Shown: piece by piece, positions 1-7,493 of the stretch
How positions within the stretch are numbered: position 1 is the first letter of the stretch
Layout: every line of letters begins with the position of its first letter
Assembly: GCF_002387245.1 (NCBI RefSeq)
Contig: NZ_DGLD01000002.1
Span: 273,515 to 337,514 of the forward strand
Origin: Brevundimonas sp. UBA4553
Lineage (GTDB): Bacteria > Pseudomonadota > Alphaproteobacteria > Caulobacterales > Caulobacteraceae
Direction: 5' to 3'
DNA length: 64,000 nt
The notes under the pieces: generated by a model
The model's database searches: none
Seen by the model: only the letters and a program-made list of their open reading frames with translations
What the model was told of the DNA's origin: nothing
Position numbers and translations under genes: made by a program

Positions 1-5
1 GGAGC

Positions 6-134
6 GCGGACGGTTCTCCATACGACGTCTCAGGACAGCGCATGACGTGGTCTCAAGCCGCGCGAACGCGCGATAGACCACAAGAAAGACAAGACGCCGC
101 AGGGGCCTAGAGACGGTGCGTTCGACCCGTCCGC
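6..134. ncRNA. Candidate structured RNA, unassigned
   Basis: No coding frame here looks like a real protein. An 8-bp closing stem can form between GCGGACGG (6-13) and CCGTCCGC (127-134). Inside it is a strong hairpin in which GTGGTCT (47-53) pairs with AGACCAC (75-81), with an inner CGCGCG/CGCGCG helix at 59-64 and 67-72. I compared it by eye with tmRNA, RNase P RNA, SRP RNA and tRNA and saw none of their conserved cores. The strand is unknown. It may be a small RNA or just GC-rich self-complementary DNA. Confidence 0.2.
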
Positions 135-455
135 CAGAGAGGTCCCGGTCAGGGGCGCGGGGGTTACGCGGACCGTTCCAGGACTGCACGCCGGTGCAGC
201 CTGCTCGTCATGGGCGCCGGGGGTAGCCGCAAAGAACGGCGCCTGCCCCGAGCTCATGTCCAACTCTTCGCGCGGGGCGTCGGTCTTCGTCGAAACGGTA
301 AAACCAAATCACTCCGGGCGAAGGCCCGGCGCCCCGCCCAGCCCTCCACCGCCCGCTGCGTCAGCGAGGCGGGCAAGCGTGTTCCGTCTCCCGCAGGGGG
401 GAGAAGGCGCCGCACCCGCTTGCGCCCGCAGGCCCGCGCCCCCACAACCAAGGGC
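135..455. other. Non-coding stretch upstream of pepF
   Basis: No recognisable gene. It contains a tight hairpin CTGCAC-GCCG-GTGCAG (184-199). A longer imperfect hairpin spans 374-422, where CAAGCG (374-379) pairs with CGCTTG (417-422) around a CTCCC...GGGGAG core, as is common in intergenic palindromes of Caulobacterales. Open frames crossing it have no family resemblance. Confidence 0.4.
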
Positions 456-2255
456 ATGAACGCGCCCATGAAGACGACCGATTTCACCGACGCCCCGCTG
501 TGGGACCTGTCCGACCTCTACGCCTCGCGCGAGGATGCGCGCATCGCCGCCGACCTGGATCGGGCCAAGACCCTGGTGGACCAGATGAACGCCTTTCAGG
601 GCCAGCTGGTCCGCCAACGTGGCGACGCGGCGGCTCTGGGACAGTCGCTGGATCAGACCATCGCCCTCTATGAGCAGGCGGCGGACGTCATGGGCGGTCT
701 GGGCGCCTACGCCTTCCTCGCCGCCTCGACCGCGCGCGACGATGCGGGCGCGCAAGGCTTCGAGGCCAATATCCGCGAGAAGATGACGGTCATCGCCACC
801 CCTACCGTCTGGCTGACGCTGGAGATCAACCAGCTTGAAGAGGCCGAGATCGAAGCGGCCCTGACGGCTCATCCCGCCGCCGCGCGCTGGTCGCCCTGGT
901 TGCGCCGGGTGCGGTCGATGAAGCCGCATGAGCTGTCCACGGAGCTTGAAACCTTCATCGCCGAACGCGGCCCCATTCAGGCCCAGTGGCCGCGCCTGTT
1001 CGACGAGACCCTGGCGGCGCTGCGGGCCGAGGCCGAGGGCGAGAGCCTGACCCTGTCGGAGGCTCTGAACCGCCTCAGCGACGCCGACGCCGCCAAGCGC
1101 GCCTCCGCCGCCGAGGGCCTGTCGAAGGCCTTCGCCGACAAGGCCCAGACCATGGCCATGGTCATGAACACCGTCGCCGCCGACAAGGCGCTGGAGGACA
1201 GGTGGCGCGGCTTCAAACGCCCCGCCGACAGCCGCCACCTCGGCAACGAGGTCGACGGCGAGAGCGTCGACGCCATGGCCGAGGCCGTGGCCGAAGCCTA
1301 TCCGCGCATCTCGCACCGGTATTACGCGCTCAAGGCCAAGGCCATGGGCAAGACGGCGCTGGACCACTGGGACCGCAACGCCCCCATCGAGGCGACGCCG
1401 CCGCGCACCTATGACTGGGCGCAGGCCCGCGCGGTGGTGCTGGCCAGCTTCGCGGACCTCGGCGGCGACTTCGCCGATCGCGCCGCCTGGTTCTTCGACC
1501 GGCCGTGGATCGACGCCAGGGCCCGACCGAGCAAGCAGTCGGGCGCCTATGCCCACCCGGTGACGGCCGACCGTCACCCCTATGTCTTCCTGAACTGGAT
1601 GGGCGAGCGGCGCGACCTGCTGACCCTGGCCCACGAACTGGGCCACGGGGTGCACCAGACCCTGGCGGCGGCGCAGGGCTCGCTGCTGGCGGACACCCCT
1701 CTGACCCTGGCCGAAACCGCGTCCATCTTCGCCGAGGGGCTGACCTTCGACCGTCTGCTGGCCGAGGCGACGCCTGCCGATCAGCGCGCCCTGCTGGCGG
1801 GCCGTATCGAGGACGGCCTGAACACCGTGGTGCGCCAGATCGCCTTCCACCGCTTCGAAACCCGCTTCCACGACGAGCGCGCGGCGGGCGAGGTTTCGGT
1901 CGAGCGCATTGGCGAGATCTGGATGGAGGAACTGGGCGCCAGCCTCGGCCCGGCGGTGACGCTGAACCCCGGCTACGAGAACTGGTGGGCCTACGTCAGC
2001 CACTTCGTCCACTCGCCCTTCTATGTCTACGCCTACGCCTTCGGCGACCTGCTGGTCGCGGCCCTGATGGAGACGCGGGCCAAGGACCCTGCGGCCTTCA
2101 CGCCCCTTTATCGCGACCTGCTGTCGGGCGGCGGCGCCCACACCTATGTCGAGGCGCTGAAGCCGTTCGGCCTCAATCCCCGCGACCCGGCCTTCTGGAC
2201 CATCGGGACCAAGCGTCTGGAACGTCTGGTCGATCAGTTCGAGGCGCTCGGCTAG
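456..2255 (+). CDS. pepF: M3 family oligoendopeptidase F
   Basis: Zinc metallopeptidase predicted to cleave short peptides in the cytoplasm. The product is about 599 residues, the usual length for the PepF/M3B family. The zinc motif HELGH lies near residues 393-397, and the downstream glutamate helix (ETASIFAEG) about 25 residues later. The N-terminus DAPLWDLSDLYAS is typical of the family. The open frame extends far upstream, but the conserved N-terminus begins at the ATG at 456; an ATG at 468 is an alternative. The last 4 bases overlap the convergent stress-protein gene. Confidence 0.93.
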   Translation: MNAPMKTTDFTDAPLWDLSDLYASREDARIAADLDRAKTLVDQMNAFQGQLVRQRGDAAALGQSLDQTIALYEQAADVMGGLGAYAFLAASTARDDAGAQGFEANIREKMTVIATPTVWLTLEINQLEEAEIEAALTAHPAAARWSPWLRRVRSMKPHELSTELETFIAERGPIQAQWPRLFDETLAALRAEAEGESLTLSEALNRLSDADAAKRASAAEGLSKAFADKAQTMAMVMNTVAADKALEDRWRGFKRPADSRHLGNEVDGESVDAMAEAVAEAYPRISHRYYALKAKAMGKTALDHWDRNAPIEATPPRTYDWAQARAVVLASFADLGGDFADRAAWFFDRPWIDARARPSKQSGAYAHPVTADRHPYVFLNWMGERRDLLTLAHELGHGVHQTLAAAQGSLLADTPLTLAETASIFAEGLTFDRLLAEATPADQRALLAGRIEDGLNTVVRQIAFHRFETRFHDERAAGEVSVERIGEIWMEELGASLGPAVTLNPGYENWWAYVSHFVHSPFYVYAYAFGDLLVAALMETRAKDPAAFTPLYRDLLSGGGAHTYVEALKPFGLNPRDPAFWTIGTKRLERLVDQFEALG

Positions 2256-3064
2256 GTCTGGCGCACCACCAGAACGTCGCAGGGGAGACGCTTCAGCAGG
2301 GTCGAGGCCTGGCTGCCCAGCGTCGCCTGCACCAGGCCGCTGCGTCCGTGCGAGCCTATGACGACCAGGTCTGGCGCGTCCCTGCGGACGCGTTGTTCCA
2401 CGACCGTTTCGACATCGCCCTTGAGCACGAGGCTGTGGATGGCGTCGGGCCTTGCCGGCGCCGCCCGTTTGACGAAGGCGGCCATCTCGGCCTCCGCCTC
2501 CTCGCGCGCTGCCTCCGCCACATCGGCGGAGGGCATGCGCGCCTCGAAGGGCACGCTGTAGGCGTTGACGATCTCGAAGCGCGCATCCGGGAACAGCTGC
2601 AACGCCGTCTGGAACGCCTGCTGGGCGCCCTCGGAATAGTCGGTGGCCACCAGGATGGAGCGATACGGGCCGTCGGCGCGACGCTTCACCACCAGCACTG
2701 GCTGCTCGGCGTGCCGCACAAGGTGATCGACCGCAGTGCCCAGGAAGAAGTCGCTCAGACCGTTGTAGCGTCCGGCGCCGGTGACGATCAGATCCGCGCC
2801 CTGACCCGCGGCGAGGGCGGCCAGAACCTTGGGCGCTGCGCCGTGGTCAGAGATGACCGTCGCTTCGGACAGCGACGGCGGCAGCGCGTCGCGCACGGCG
2901 TGCAGGATCTCTTCGTCGCGCTCGCGATCGAAGCCGGGACCCTCGACGACATGGGCGACCGTGACCGAGGCCCCGATCTGCTCCGCCAGCAGGGCGGCGC
3001 GGTCCAGCGGACGATCGCTGCGCGCGGTCAGGTCGGTGGCGACGAGGACGGTCGAGGCTGGCAT
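2252..3064 (-). CDS. Universal stress protein, tandem Usp domains
   Basis: 270 residues made of two UspA-like domains (about 1-130 and 138-270). Both halves carry a nucleotide-binding type signature, GAGRYNGLSDFFLG in the first and GSHGRSGLVQATLG in the second, each followed by a beta strand ending VLVVK/VLVVR. ATP-binding Usp proteins act in the cytoplasm in stress survival; the exact role is not readable. The ATG at 3064 has an AAGGAG ribosome-binding site 6 bases upstream. It is convergent with and overlaps the end of pepF. Confidence 0.9.
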   Translation of the reverse strand: MPASTVLVATDLTARSDRPLDRAALLAEQIGASVTVAHVVEGPGFDRERDEEILHAVRDALPPSLSEATVISDHGAAPKVLAALAAGQGADLIVTGAGRYNGLSDFFLGTAVDHLVRHAEQPVLVVKRRADGPYRSILVATDYSEGAQQAFQTALQLFPDARFEIVNAYSVPFEARMPSADVAEAAREEAEAEMAAFVKRAAPARPDAIHSLVLKGDVETVVEQRVRRDAPDLVVIGSHGRSGLVQATLGSQASTLLKRLPCDVLVVRQT

Positions 3065-3165
3065 GGCGGCTCCTTGATCCGGCGGGACGATGGCAGGCCA
3101 TCATGAACGCTGGTCGATGGGCGTCAACGCGTTGACAGGTCGCGTCAGGCTGCGAAGCTTGCGGC

Positions 3166-4527
3166 ATGATGACCCTGTCCCGTTTCGCGACCATCGCGAC
3201 CGCCCTGTCTCTGGCGAGCGCGGCTGCCGCCCAGACGCCGCCGACATCCTCCGCGTCGGCGACCCCGACCCATCGCGCGCTTGCGGCCGGCTACAAGGCC
3301 CTGACGGTCTGCAGCGCGGTCTTCACGGCGCGGGAAGCGGGCGCGGATCGGACACCGGCCAGTGTCGAAGCGAACGAACTCGTCGGCATCTATCCCGAAC
3401 TTCAGCCTCTGATCGGCGCTATGTCGGTTGAAATGACAGCCGACGCCGTCTCTGTCGCCTGGGACGAGGCGGCGCCGCCGCGCATCGCCACCTACGCGGC
3501 GGGCCGGGGGTGCGTGATCGAGCCGATGGGGGCGACGCAGACGTCCCGGCGCCCGCCGCTGGCCCGCTCGACCTCGACGTCGGAGCTTCCCACGGCCGCG
3601 CCGCGCGGCGATGCGACGGCCTTGAACAGTGCGGTCGATCGCGCCTTCGCTGGCGGCTTCGGCGTCGGAACCAATACGACCGGCGTGGTCGTGCTGCAGG
3701 ACGGCCGCATCGTCGCCGAACATTACGCTGCCGATTTCGGACCCCATGTGCCGCAGCGCACATGGTCGGTGGCCAAGAGTCTGGCGGGGACCCTGATCGG
3801 AGCGGCGGTCCATCGCGGCGAGGTCGACGTGACTGCGCCGGCGGCCATCGCCAACTGGCGCGCCCCGGGCGATCCGCGCGCCGCCATCACGCTGGAAGCC
3901 CTGATGCGAATGTCGTCAGGCCTGACCAGCGACACGGCGGGCAACCGCACCGACGGCCTGTATTTCGGCGGCACCACCGTGGACGAACAGGCGCCGGGCT
4001 GGCCGCTGCTGGCGCCGGTCGGTTCAACCTATCGCTACGCCAACAACGACACCCTGCTGGCGGTTATGGCTATATCGCCGACGTTCGAGGCGCACCCGCC
4101 GGCCGAGCTGTTCGACCGCCTGGGCATGACGCATACGTTCGCCGAGACGGACTGGCGCGGGAACTACATCCTGTCCAGCCAGGTCTGGACCACGGCGCGC
4201 GATCTGGCGCGGTTCGGCCAGCTCTATGTTCAAAACGGCGTGTGGGAGGGCGAACGCATCCTGCCAGAGGGCTGGGGGACCTTTGTCTCGACGACGTCGG
4301 GCCCGCAGCCGCCGACCGGCGCCTTCGGCTATGGCGCGACCTTCTGGGTGATGAACCGCTCGGACGGCGTGCCCGCCGACGCCTTCGCGGCCTTCGGCAA
4401 TCGCGGGCAGTACGTGGTTATCGTGCCCAGTCGCAACCTCGTCATCGTGCGGCGCGGCGAGGACCCCGCGGGCAAGGGTTTCGACATCGCCGCCTTCGCA
4501 CGCGATGTTCTGGCGGCGCTTGATTGA
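3166..4527 (+). CDS. Beta-lactamase-family serine hydrolase, exported
   Basis: 453 residues beginning with a signal peptide (MMTLSRFATIATALSLASAAAAQ). It has the penicillin-binding/class C beta-lactamase fold motifs: SVAK (S201-K204) as the SxxK nucleophile box, YAN (Y291-N293) as the YxN box, and a C-terminal GNRGQYVVIVPS strand in place of the KTG box. Proteins of this kind include esterases, D-aminopeptidases and 6-aminohexanoate hydrolases, so the substrate cannot be inferred. It probably acts in the periplasm. The first 150 residues between signal peptide and hydrolase domain show no domain I recognise. Confidence 0.85.
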   Translation: MMTLSRFATIATALSLASAAAAQTPPTSSASATPTHRALAAGYKALTVCSAVFTAREAGADRTPASVEANELVGIYPELQPLIGAMSVEMTADAVSVAWDEAAPPRIATYAAGRGCVIEPMGATQTSRRPPLARSTSTSELPTAAPRGDATALNSAVDRAFAGGFGVGTNTTGVVVLQDGRIVAEHYAADFGPHVPQRTWSVAKSLAGTLIGAAVHRGEVDVTAPAAIANWRAPGDPRAAITLEALMRMSSGLTSDTAGNRTDGLYFGGTTVDEQAPGWPLLAPVGSTYRYANNDTLLAVMAISPTFEAHPPAELFDRLGMTHTFAETDWRGNYILSSQVWTTARDLARFGQLYVQNGVWEGERILPEGWGTFVSTTSGPQPPTGAFGYGATFWVMNRSDGVPADAFAAFGNRGQYVVIVPSRNLVIVRRGEDPAGKGFDIAAFARDVLAALD

Positions 4528-4601
4528 GCCCGGCCCTTGAGCGCCGCGCCCCGACCGCTATAAGAGCCGTCGAAATCTCGACTCTTTTTCGGAAGACCTG
4601 A

Positions 4602-4850
4602 ATGGCCGACCAGCACGCTGACAACGCCGACCACGCCTATGTGCATGGCGCGATGGAAATCTCCGAACAGGTCTCGACCTGGCATCTGTTCATGTTCATG
4701 GCCAAGTGGGGTTCGCTGCTGACCGCCGCCCTTCTGGTGCTGCTGACCGTGTGGTTCGCCGTCGGCGCGGGCTTCATCGCCGGCGCCATCAGCGGCGTGG
4801 CCGTGTTTGTGATCGGCTTCGTCGCCCTGCGCTCCAAGCCCGCTCACTGA
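4602..4850 (+). CDS. aa3-type cytochrome c oxidase subunit IV
   Basis: 82-residue inner-membrane protein matching the bacterial aa3 oxidase subunit IV family (PF07835). It has a polar N-terminus, the family-typical HGAMEISEQVSTWHLFMFMAKWG segment, and a hydrophobic C-terminal half forming one long or two short membrane spans. This subunit associates with cytochrome c oxidase of the respiratory chain. It stands alone, not in a cox operon, which is common in alphaproteobacteria. A strong terminator follows. Confidence 0.85.
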   Translation: MADQHADNADHAYVHGAMEISEQVSTWHLFMFMAKWGSLLTAALLVLLTVWFAVGAGFIAGAISGVAVFVIGFVALRSKPAH

Positions 4851-4879
4851 GATCGGACCGCCTCGCGGTCTAGGAATCC

Positions 4880-4912
4880 AGCCCGTCGAGCTTTGCGCTT
4901 GGCGGGCTTTTT
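4880..4912 (+). terminator. Rho-independent terminator after subunit IV gene
   Basis: A 12-bp stem (4880-4891 with 4897-4908, including G-T wobbles) closes a TTTGC loop and runs into TTTTTC. It ends the aa3 subunit IV transcript and separates it from the pnt operon. Confidence 0.85.
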
Positions 4913-5073
4913 CGTGCCGTTCGCCTCGCGTCGGGCGGTGGAAATTTGCGTCCGTGAGGGAGAAACTCTGGCGGGTCGCAACAAAATGTCAGGCTGAGGG
5001 GCGGTTTGCGCTTTGACGCCCCCTTTCGCTTCGTCCTAACGTTCAGGTCCTGGGGGATTTGGGAGGGATTCGC

Positions 5074-6207
5074 TTGGCTGTCGCCATCGCCGTGACCCGC
5101 GAGCGCCGTGAAGGCGAAACGCGTTGCGCTGTAACGCCGGAGACGGTGAAGAAGCTGATCGCCCTGGGCGCGACCGTCTCGGTCGAGGCCGGGACGGGGA
5201 TCGGCTCGTCCATTCCCGACGCCGACTATGCCGAGGCTGGCGCCACGGTGAAGCCCGACACCCGCGCTGTGCTGGACGGCGCCGACATCGTGCTGAAGGT
5301 GCGCGGCCCGACAGCGCAGGAGACCAGCGCGCTGAAGTCCGGCGCTATCGTCGTCGCCATGCTGGACGCTTATCGCGAGAAGGCTGCGGTCGAGGCGCTG
5401 AAGGGCGCCAATGTCACCGCCTTCGCCATGGAGTTCGTACCGCGCATCACCCGCGCCCAGGTCATGGACGTGCTGTCGTCCCAGGCCAATCTGGCCGGCT
5501 ATCGCGCGGTGATCGAGGCGGCCTACGCCTTCGGCAAGGGGTTCCCGATGATGATGACGGCGGCGGGCACGGTCGCCCCGGCCAAGGTCTTCGTCATGGG
5601 CGTGGGCGTGGCGGGGCTGCAGGCCATCGCCACGGCGCGGCGTCTGGGCGCGGTCGTCACGGCCACCGACGTGCGTCCGGCCACCAAGGAACAGGTCGAG
5701 AGCCTGGGCGCCAAGTTCCTGGCGGTCGAGGACGAGGAGTTCAAGAACGCCCAGACGGCGGGCGGCTACGCCAAGCCGATGTCGCCGGAATATCAGGCCA
5801 AGCAGGCCGTCCTGACCGGCGAACACATCAGGAAGCAGGACATCGTCATCACCACGGCTCTGATCCCGGGCCGCGCGGCGCCGGTTCTGGTCAGCGCCGA
5901 ACAGGTGGCCTCGATGAAGCCCGGCTCGGTCCTGATCGATCTGGCGGTCGAGGCGGGCGGCAATGTCGCGGGCGCCAAGGCGGGCGAGGTCGTGACCACG
6001 GCGAACGGCGTATCCATCGTCGGCTACACCAACCTGCCCGGTCGGATCGCGGCGGACGCCAGCGCCCTCTATGCGCGCAACCTCGCGGCCTTCGTCGGAT
6101 TGATGCTCAAGGACGGCGTCGTGACGCTGGACCTGGACGACGAAATCCTCAAGGCCGCCGTCGTCACCCACGGCGGGGCCGTGGTGCATGAAGGTGTGAA
6201 GGGATGA
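5074..6207 (+). CDS. pntAA: NAD(P) transhydrogenase subunit alpha, part 1
   Basis: Domain I of the proton-translocating NAD(P) transhydrogenase, which binds NAD(H) and passes hydride to NADP coupled to proton entry. About 377 residues. The N-terminus AVAIAVTRERREGETRCAV and the Rossmann motif GVGVAGLQAIATARRLGA with the VEAGGNV segment are diagnostic. The TTG at 5074 is chosen because GGGAGG lies 7 bases before it and the family N-terminus starts there; an upstream in-frame TTG at 5059 overlaps that site. Its stop overlaps the next start (ATGA, 6204-6207), so translation is coupled. Confidence 0.93.
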   Translation: MAVAIAVTRERREGETRCAVTPETVKKLIALGATVSVEAGTGIGSSIPDADYAEAGATVKPDTRAVLDGADIVLKVRGPTAQETSALKSGAIVVAMLDAYREKAAVEALKGANVTAFAMEFVPRITRAQVMDVLSSQANLAGYRAVIEAAYAFGKGFPMMMTAAGTVAPAKVFVMGVGVAGLQAIATARRLGAVVTATDVRPATKEQVESLGAKFLAVEDEEFKNAQTAGGYAKPMSPEYQAKQAVLTGEHIRKQDIVITTALIPGRAAPVLVSAEQVASMKPGSVLIDLAVEAGGNVAGAKAGEVVTTANGVSIVGYTNLPGRIAADASALYARNLAAFVGLMLKDGVVTLDLDDEILKAAVVTHGGAVVHEGVKG

Positions 6208-6455
6208 TGAGCGATAACTTGCGCGGCTTTTTCGGGGCTGCGGCTTGGTTGTTAATCGTGATCGGCGTCATCATCGCGGTAGGGCACGGCCTTCGGATGT
6301 TTGGCTTTTTCAGCCCGCCAATCGTGTCTGTGAACCAAGGGGCGGTGTTTCAGGGGCTGTCCGTGATAGGGGCGATTTTCGCTCCCATCGTTCAGGGCGG
6401 GATGCTGTTGAGCTTGCTGAGTATCGACGAACGCATTCAGAACAGGGGACAATGA
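6204..6455 (+). CDS. Small membrane protein inside the pnt operon
   Basis: 83 residues with two hydrophobic stretches (about 10-33 and 48-71), so probably a two-span inner-membrane protein. I do not recognise a family. It is translationally coupled on both sides: ATGA overlap with pntAA (6204-6207), and its stop overlaps the pntAB start region (6452-6457). Codon use differs from its neighbours: visibly more A/T at third positions, including the rare leucine codon TTA. That suggests recent insertion into the operon. A link to transhydrogenase assembly or proton coupling is only positional inference. Confidence 0.7.
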   Translation: MMSDNLRGFFGAAAWLLIVIGVIIAVGHGLRMFGFFSPPIVSVNQGAVFQGLSVIGAIFAPIVQGGMLLSLLSIDERIQNRGQ

Positions 6456-6781
6456 TGGAACACGTCGATCCCACGATCTTCCGCCTGGCCATCTTCGTGC
6501 TGGCCATCTTCGTCGGCTACTATGTGGTGTGGAGCGTGACGCCTGCGCTGCACACGCCGCTGATGGCCGTGACCAACGCCATTTCCAGCGTCATCATCGT
6601 CGGCGGCCTGATCGCCGCCGCGGCGCTCAGCCCTGAGGCGGCTGGTCCGAACGCCTGGATCGCCAAGGGCGCGGGCGTGGTCGCCGTGACGCTGGCCAGC
6701 GTCAACATCTTCGGCGGCTTCATGGTCACGCGACGGATGCTGGCCATGTACAAGAAGAAGGAAAGGCCCAAGGCCTCGTGA
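6452..6781 (+). CDS. pntAB: NAD(P) transhydrogenase subunit alpha, part 2
   Basis: About 109 residues with three hydrophobic segments, matching the membrane part of the alpha subunit (N-terminal part of domain II). Family hallmarks are YYVVWSVTPALHTPLMAVTNAISS and the C-terminal NIFGGFMVTRRMLAMYKKK. It works with PntAA and PntB in a split three-gene enzyme, as is usual in alphaproteobacteria. The start is ATG 6452 or the adjacent ATG 6455. The end overlaps the next gene at GTGA (6778-6781). Confidence 0.93.
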   Translation: MMEHVDPTIFRLAIFVLAIFVGYYVVWSVTPALHTPLMAVTNAISSVIIVGGLIAAAALSPEAAGPNAWIAKGAGVVAVTLASVNIFGGFMVTRRMLAMYKKKERPKAS

Positions 6782-7062
6782 TCTTCTCGCCGACCCTGTT
6801 CGCCTTTTATGTCTCCTGGGCCGTCACCGGTCTGGGCGTGGGCCTGTGGATCTGGAGCTGGGTGCGAGTGAAGGACCCCATCGGCAAGCTGCGGTTCCAG
6901 GACTGCGGCGTGGTGCTGGTCTTCGCCGCCGTCCTGACGCGTATCGTCATTCAGAACCGAGAGATGACGATCTTCGACTGGGCCATGATATTCCTGGGGC
7001 CGCTGTTCATCGCCGCCGCACTGTGGCGGCTGACCCGCACCCAAAGTCTGACCAAACGCTAA
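6778..7062 (+). CDS. Small membrane protein, pnt operon
   Basis: 94 residues with about three membrane segments (around 5-26, 42-58 and 66-86). It starts with GTG overlapping the pntAB stop, the coupling expected of a true operon member. I recognise no family. Codon use is GC-rich and like the host, unlike the 83-residue protein upstream. Function unknown; position suggests an accessory to the transhydrogenase membrane complex. Confidence 0.65.
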   Translation: MIFSPTLFAFYVSWAVTGLGVGLWIWSWVRVKDPIGKLRFQDCGVVLVFAAVLTRIVIQNREMTIFDWAMIFLGPLFIAAALWRLTRTQSLTKR

Positions 7063-7073
7063 GAGTAACCGTG

Positions 7074-7451
7074 ATGAAATCCACCCTGATTTTCGCCGCT
7101 GTCCTGACCGCCGCCGTCGGCGCGTCGGGCGCCGCCTCGGCTCAAAAGACCGAAGAGGTCGGGCAGAACCCTTACGGCGGCCTGCACTGGTCCGTCGCCG
7201 CGCCGCAAGGCGCCAGCTGGACCCTGCAGTGCCAGTTCTCGCCCGTGACCATTCGCGGCATCCACATGAACCGCATCAACCACACGGGCACGGGCCGCAT
7301 GGCCGGCCGCCTGCCCAGCGACAACGGCAGCTGCCGCGTGACCAAGACGGGCGGCGAGGGCGGCGTCGGCGTCGCCGTCGTCAAGAACGGGGTGGCGACC
7401 GCCGCAGGCACCAATGACCCGGCCGCGCCGGCCGTCGTCAACGTCTTCTGA
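7074..7451 (+). CDS. Small secreted protein, pnt operon
   Basis: 125 residues with a signal peptide (MKSTLIFAAVLTAAVGASGAASAQ) and a mature part of about 100 residues holding two cysteines (LQCQF and SCRV), possibly a disulfide in the periplasm. Glycine-rich C-terminal half. No family recognised. It starts 11 bases after the preceding gene and precedes pntB by about 40 bases, so it lies in the same transcript. Confidence 0.7.
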   Translation: MKSTLIFAAVLTAAVGASGAASAQKTEEVGQNPYGGLHWSVAAPQGASWTLQCQFSPVTIRGIHMNRINHTGTGRMAGRLPSDNGSCRVTKTGGEGGVGVAVVKNGVATAAGTNDPAAPAVVNVF

Positions 7452-7493
7452 TCTGAAATGACCGACTGACATGACCCTTGGGGAGGGGATCTG

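Noticed and set aside
1..200. tRNA, tmRNA or RNase P RNA at the window start
   Set aside because: A TTCGA and CCA are present by chance, but spacing to a T-arm and acceptor does not fit, and the conserved cores are missing.
30..263. 77-codon minus-strand ORF before pepF
   Set aside because: Mixed low-complexity sequence without ribosome-binding site or family; overlaps hairpins.
309..2141. Long open frame on the minus strand opposite pepF
   Set aside because: It is an antisense shadow of a GC-rich gene; its translation is low in complexity and has no family features.
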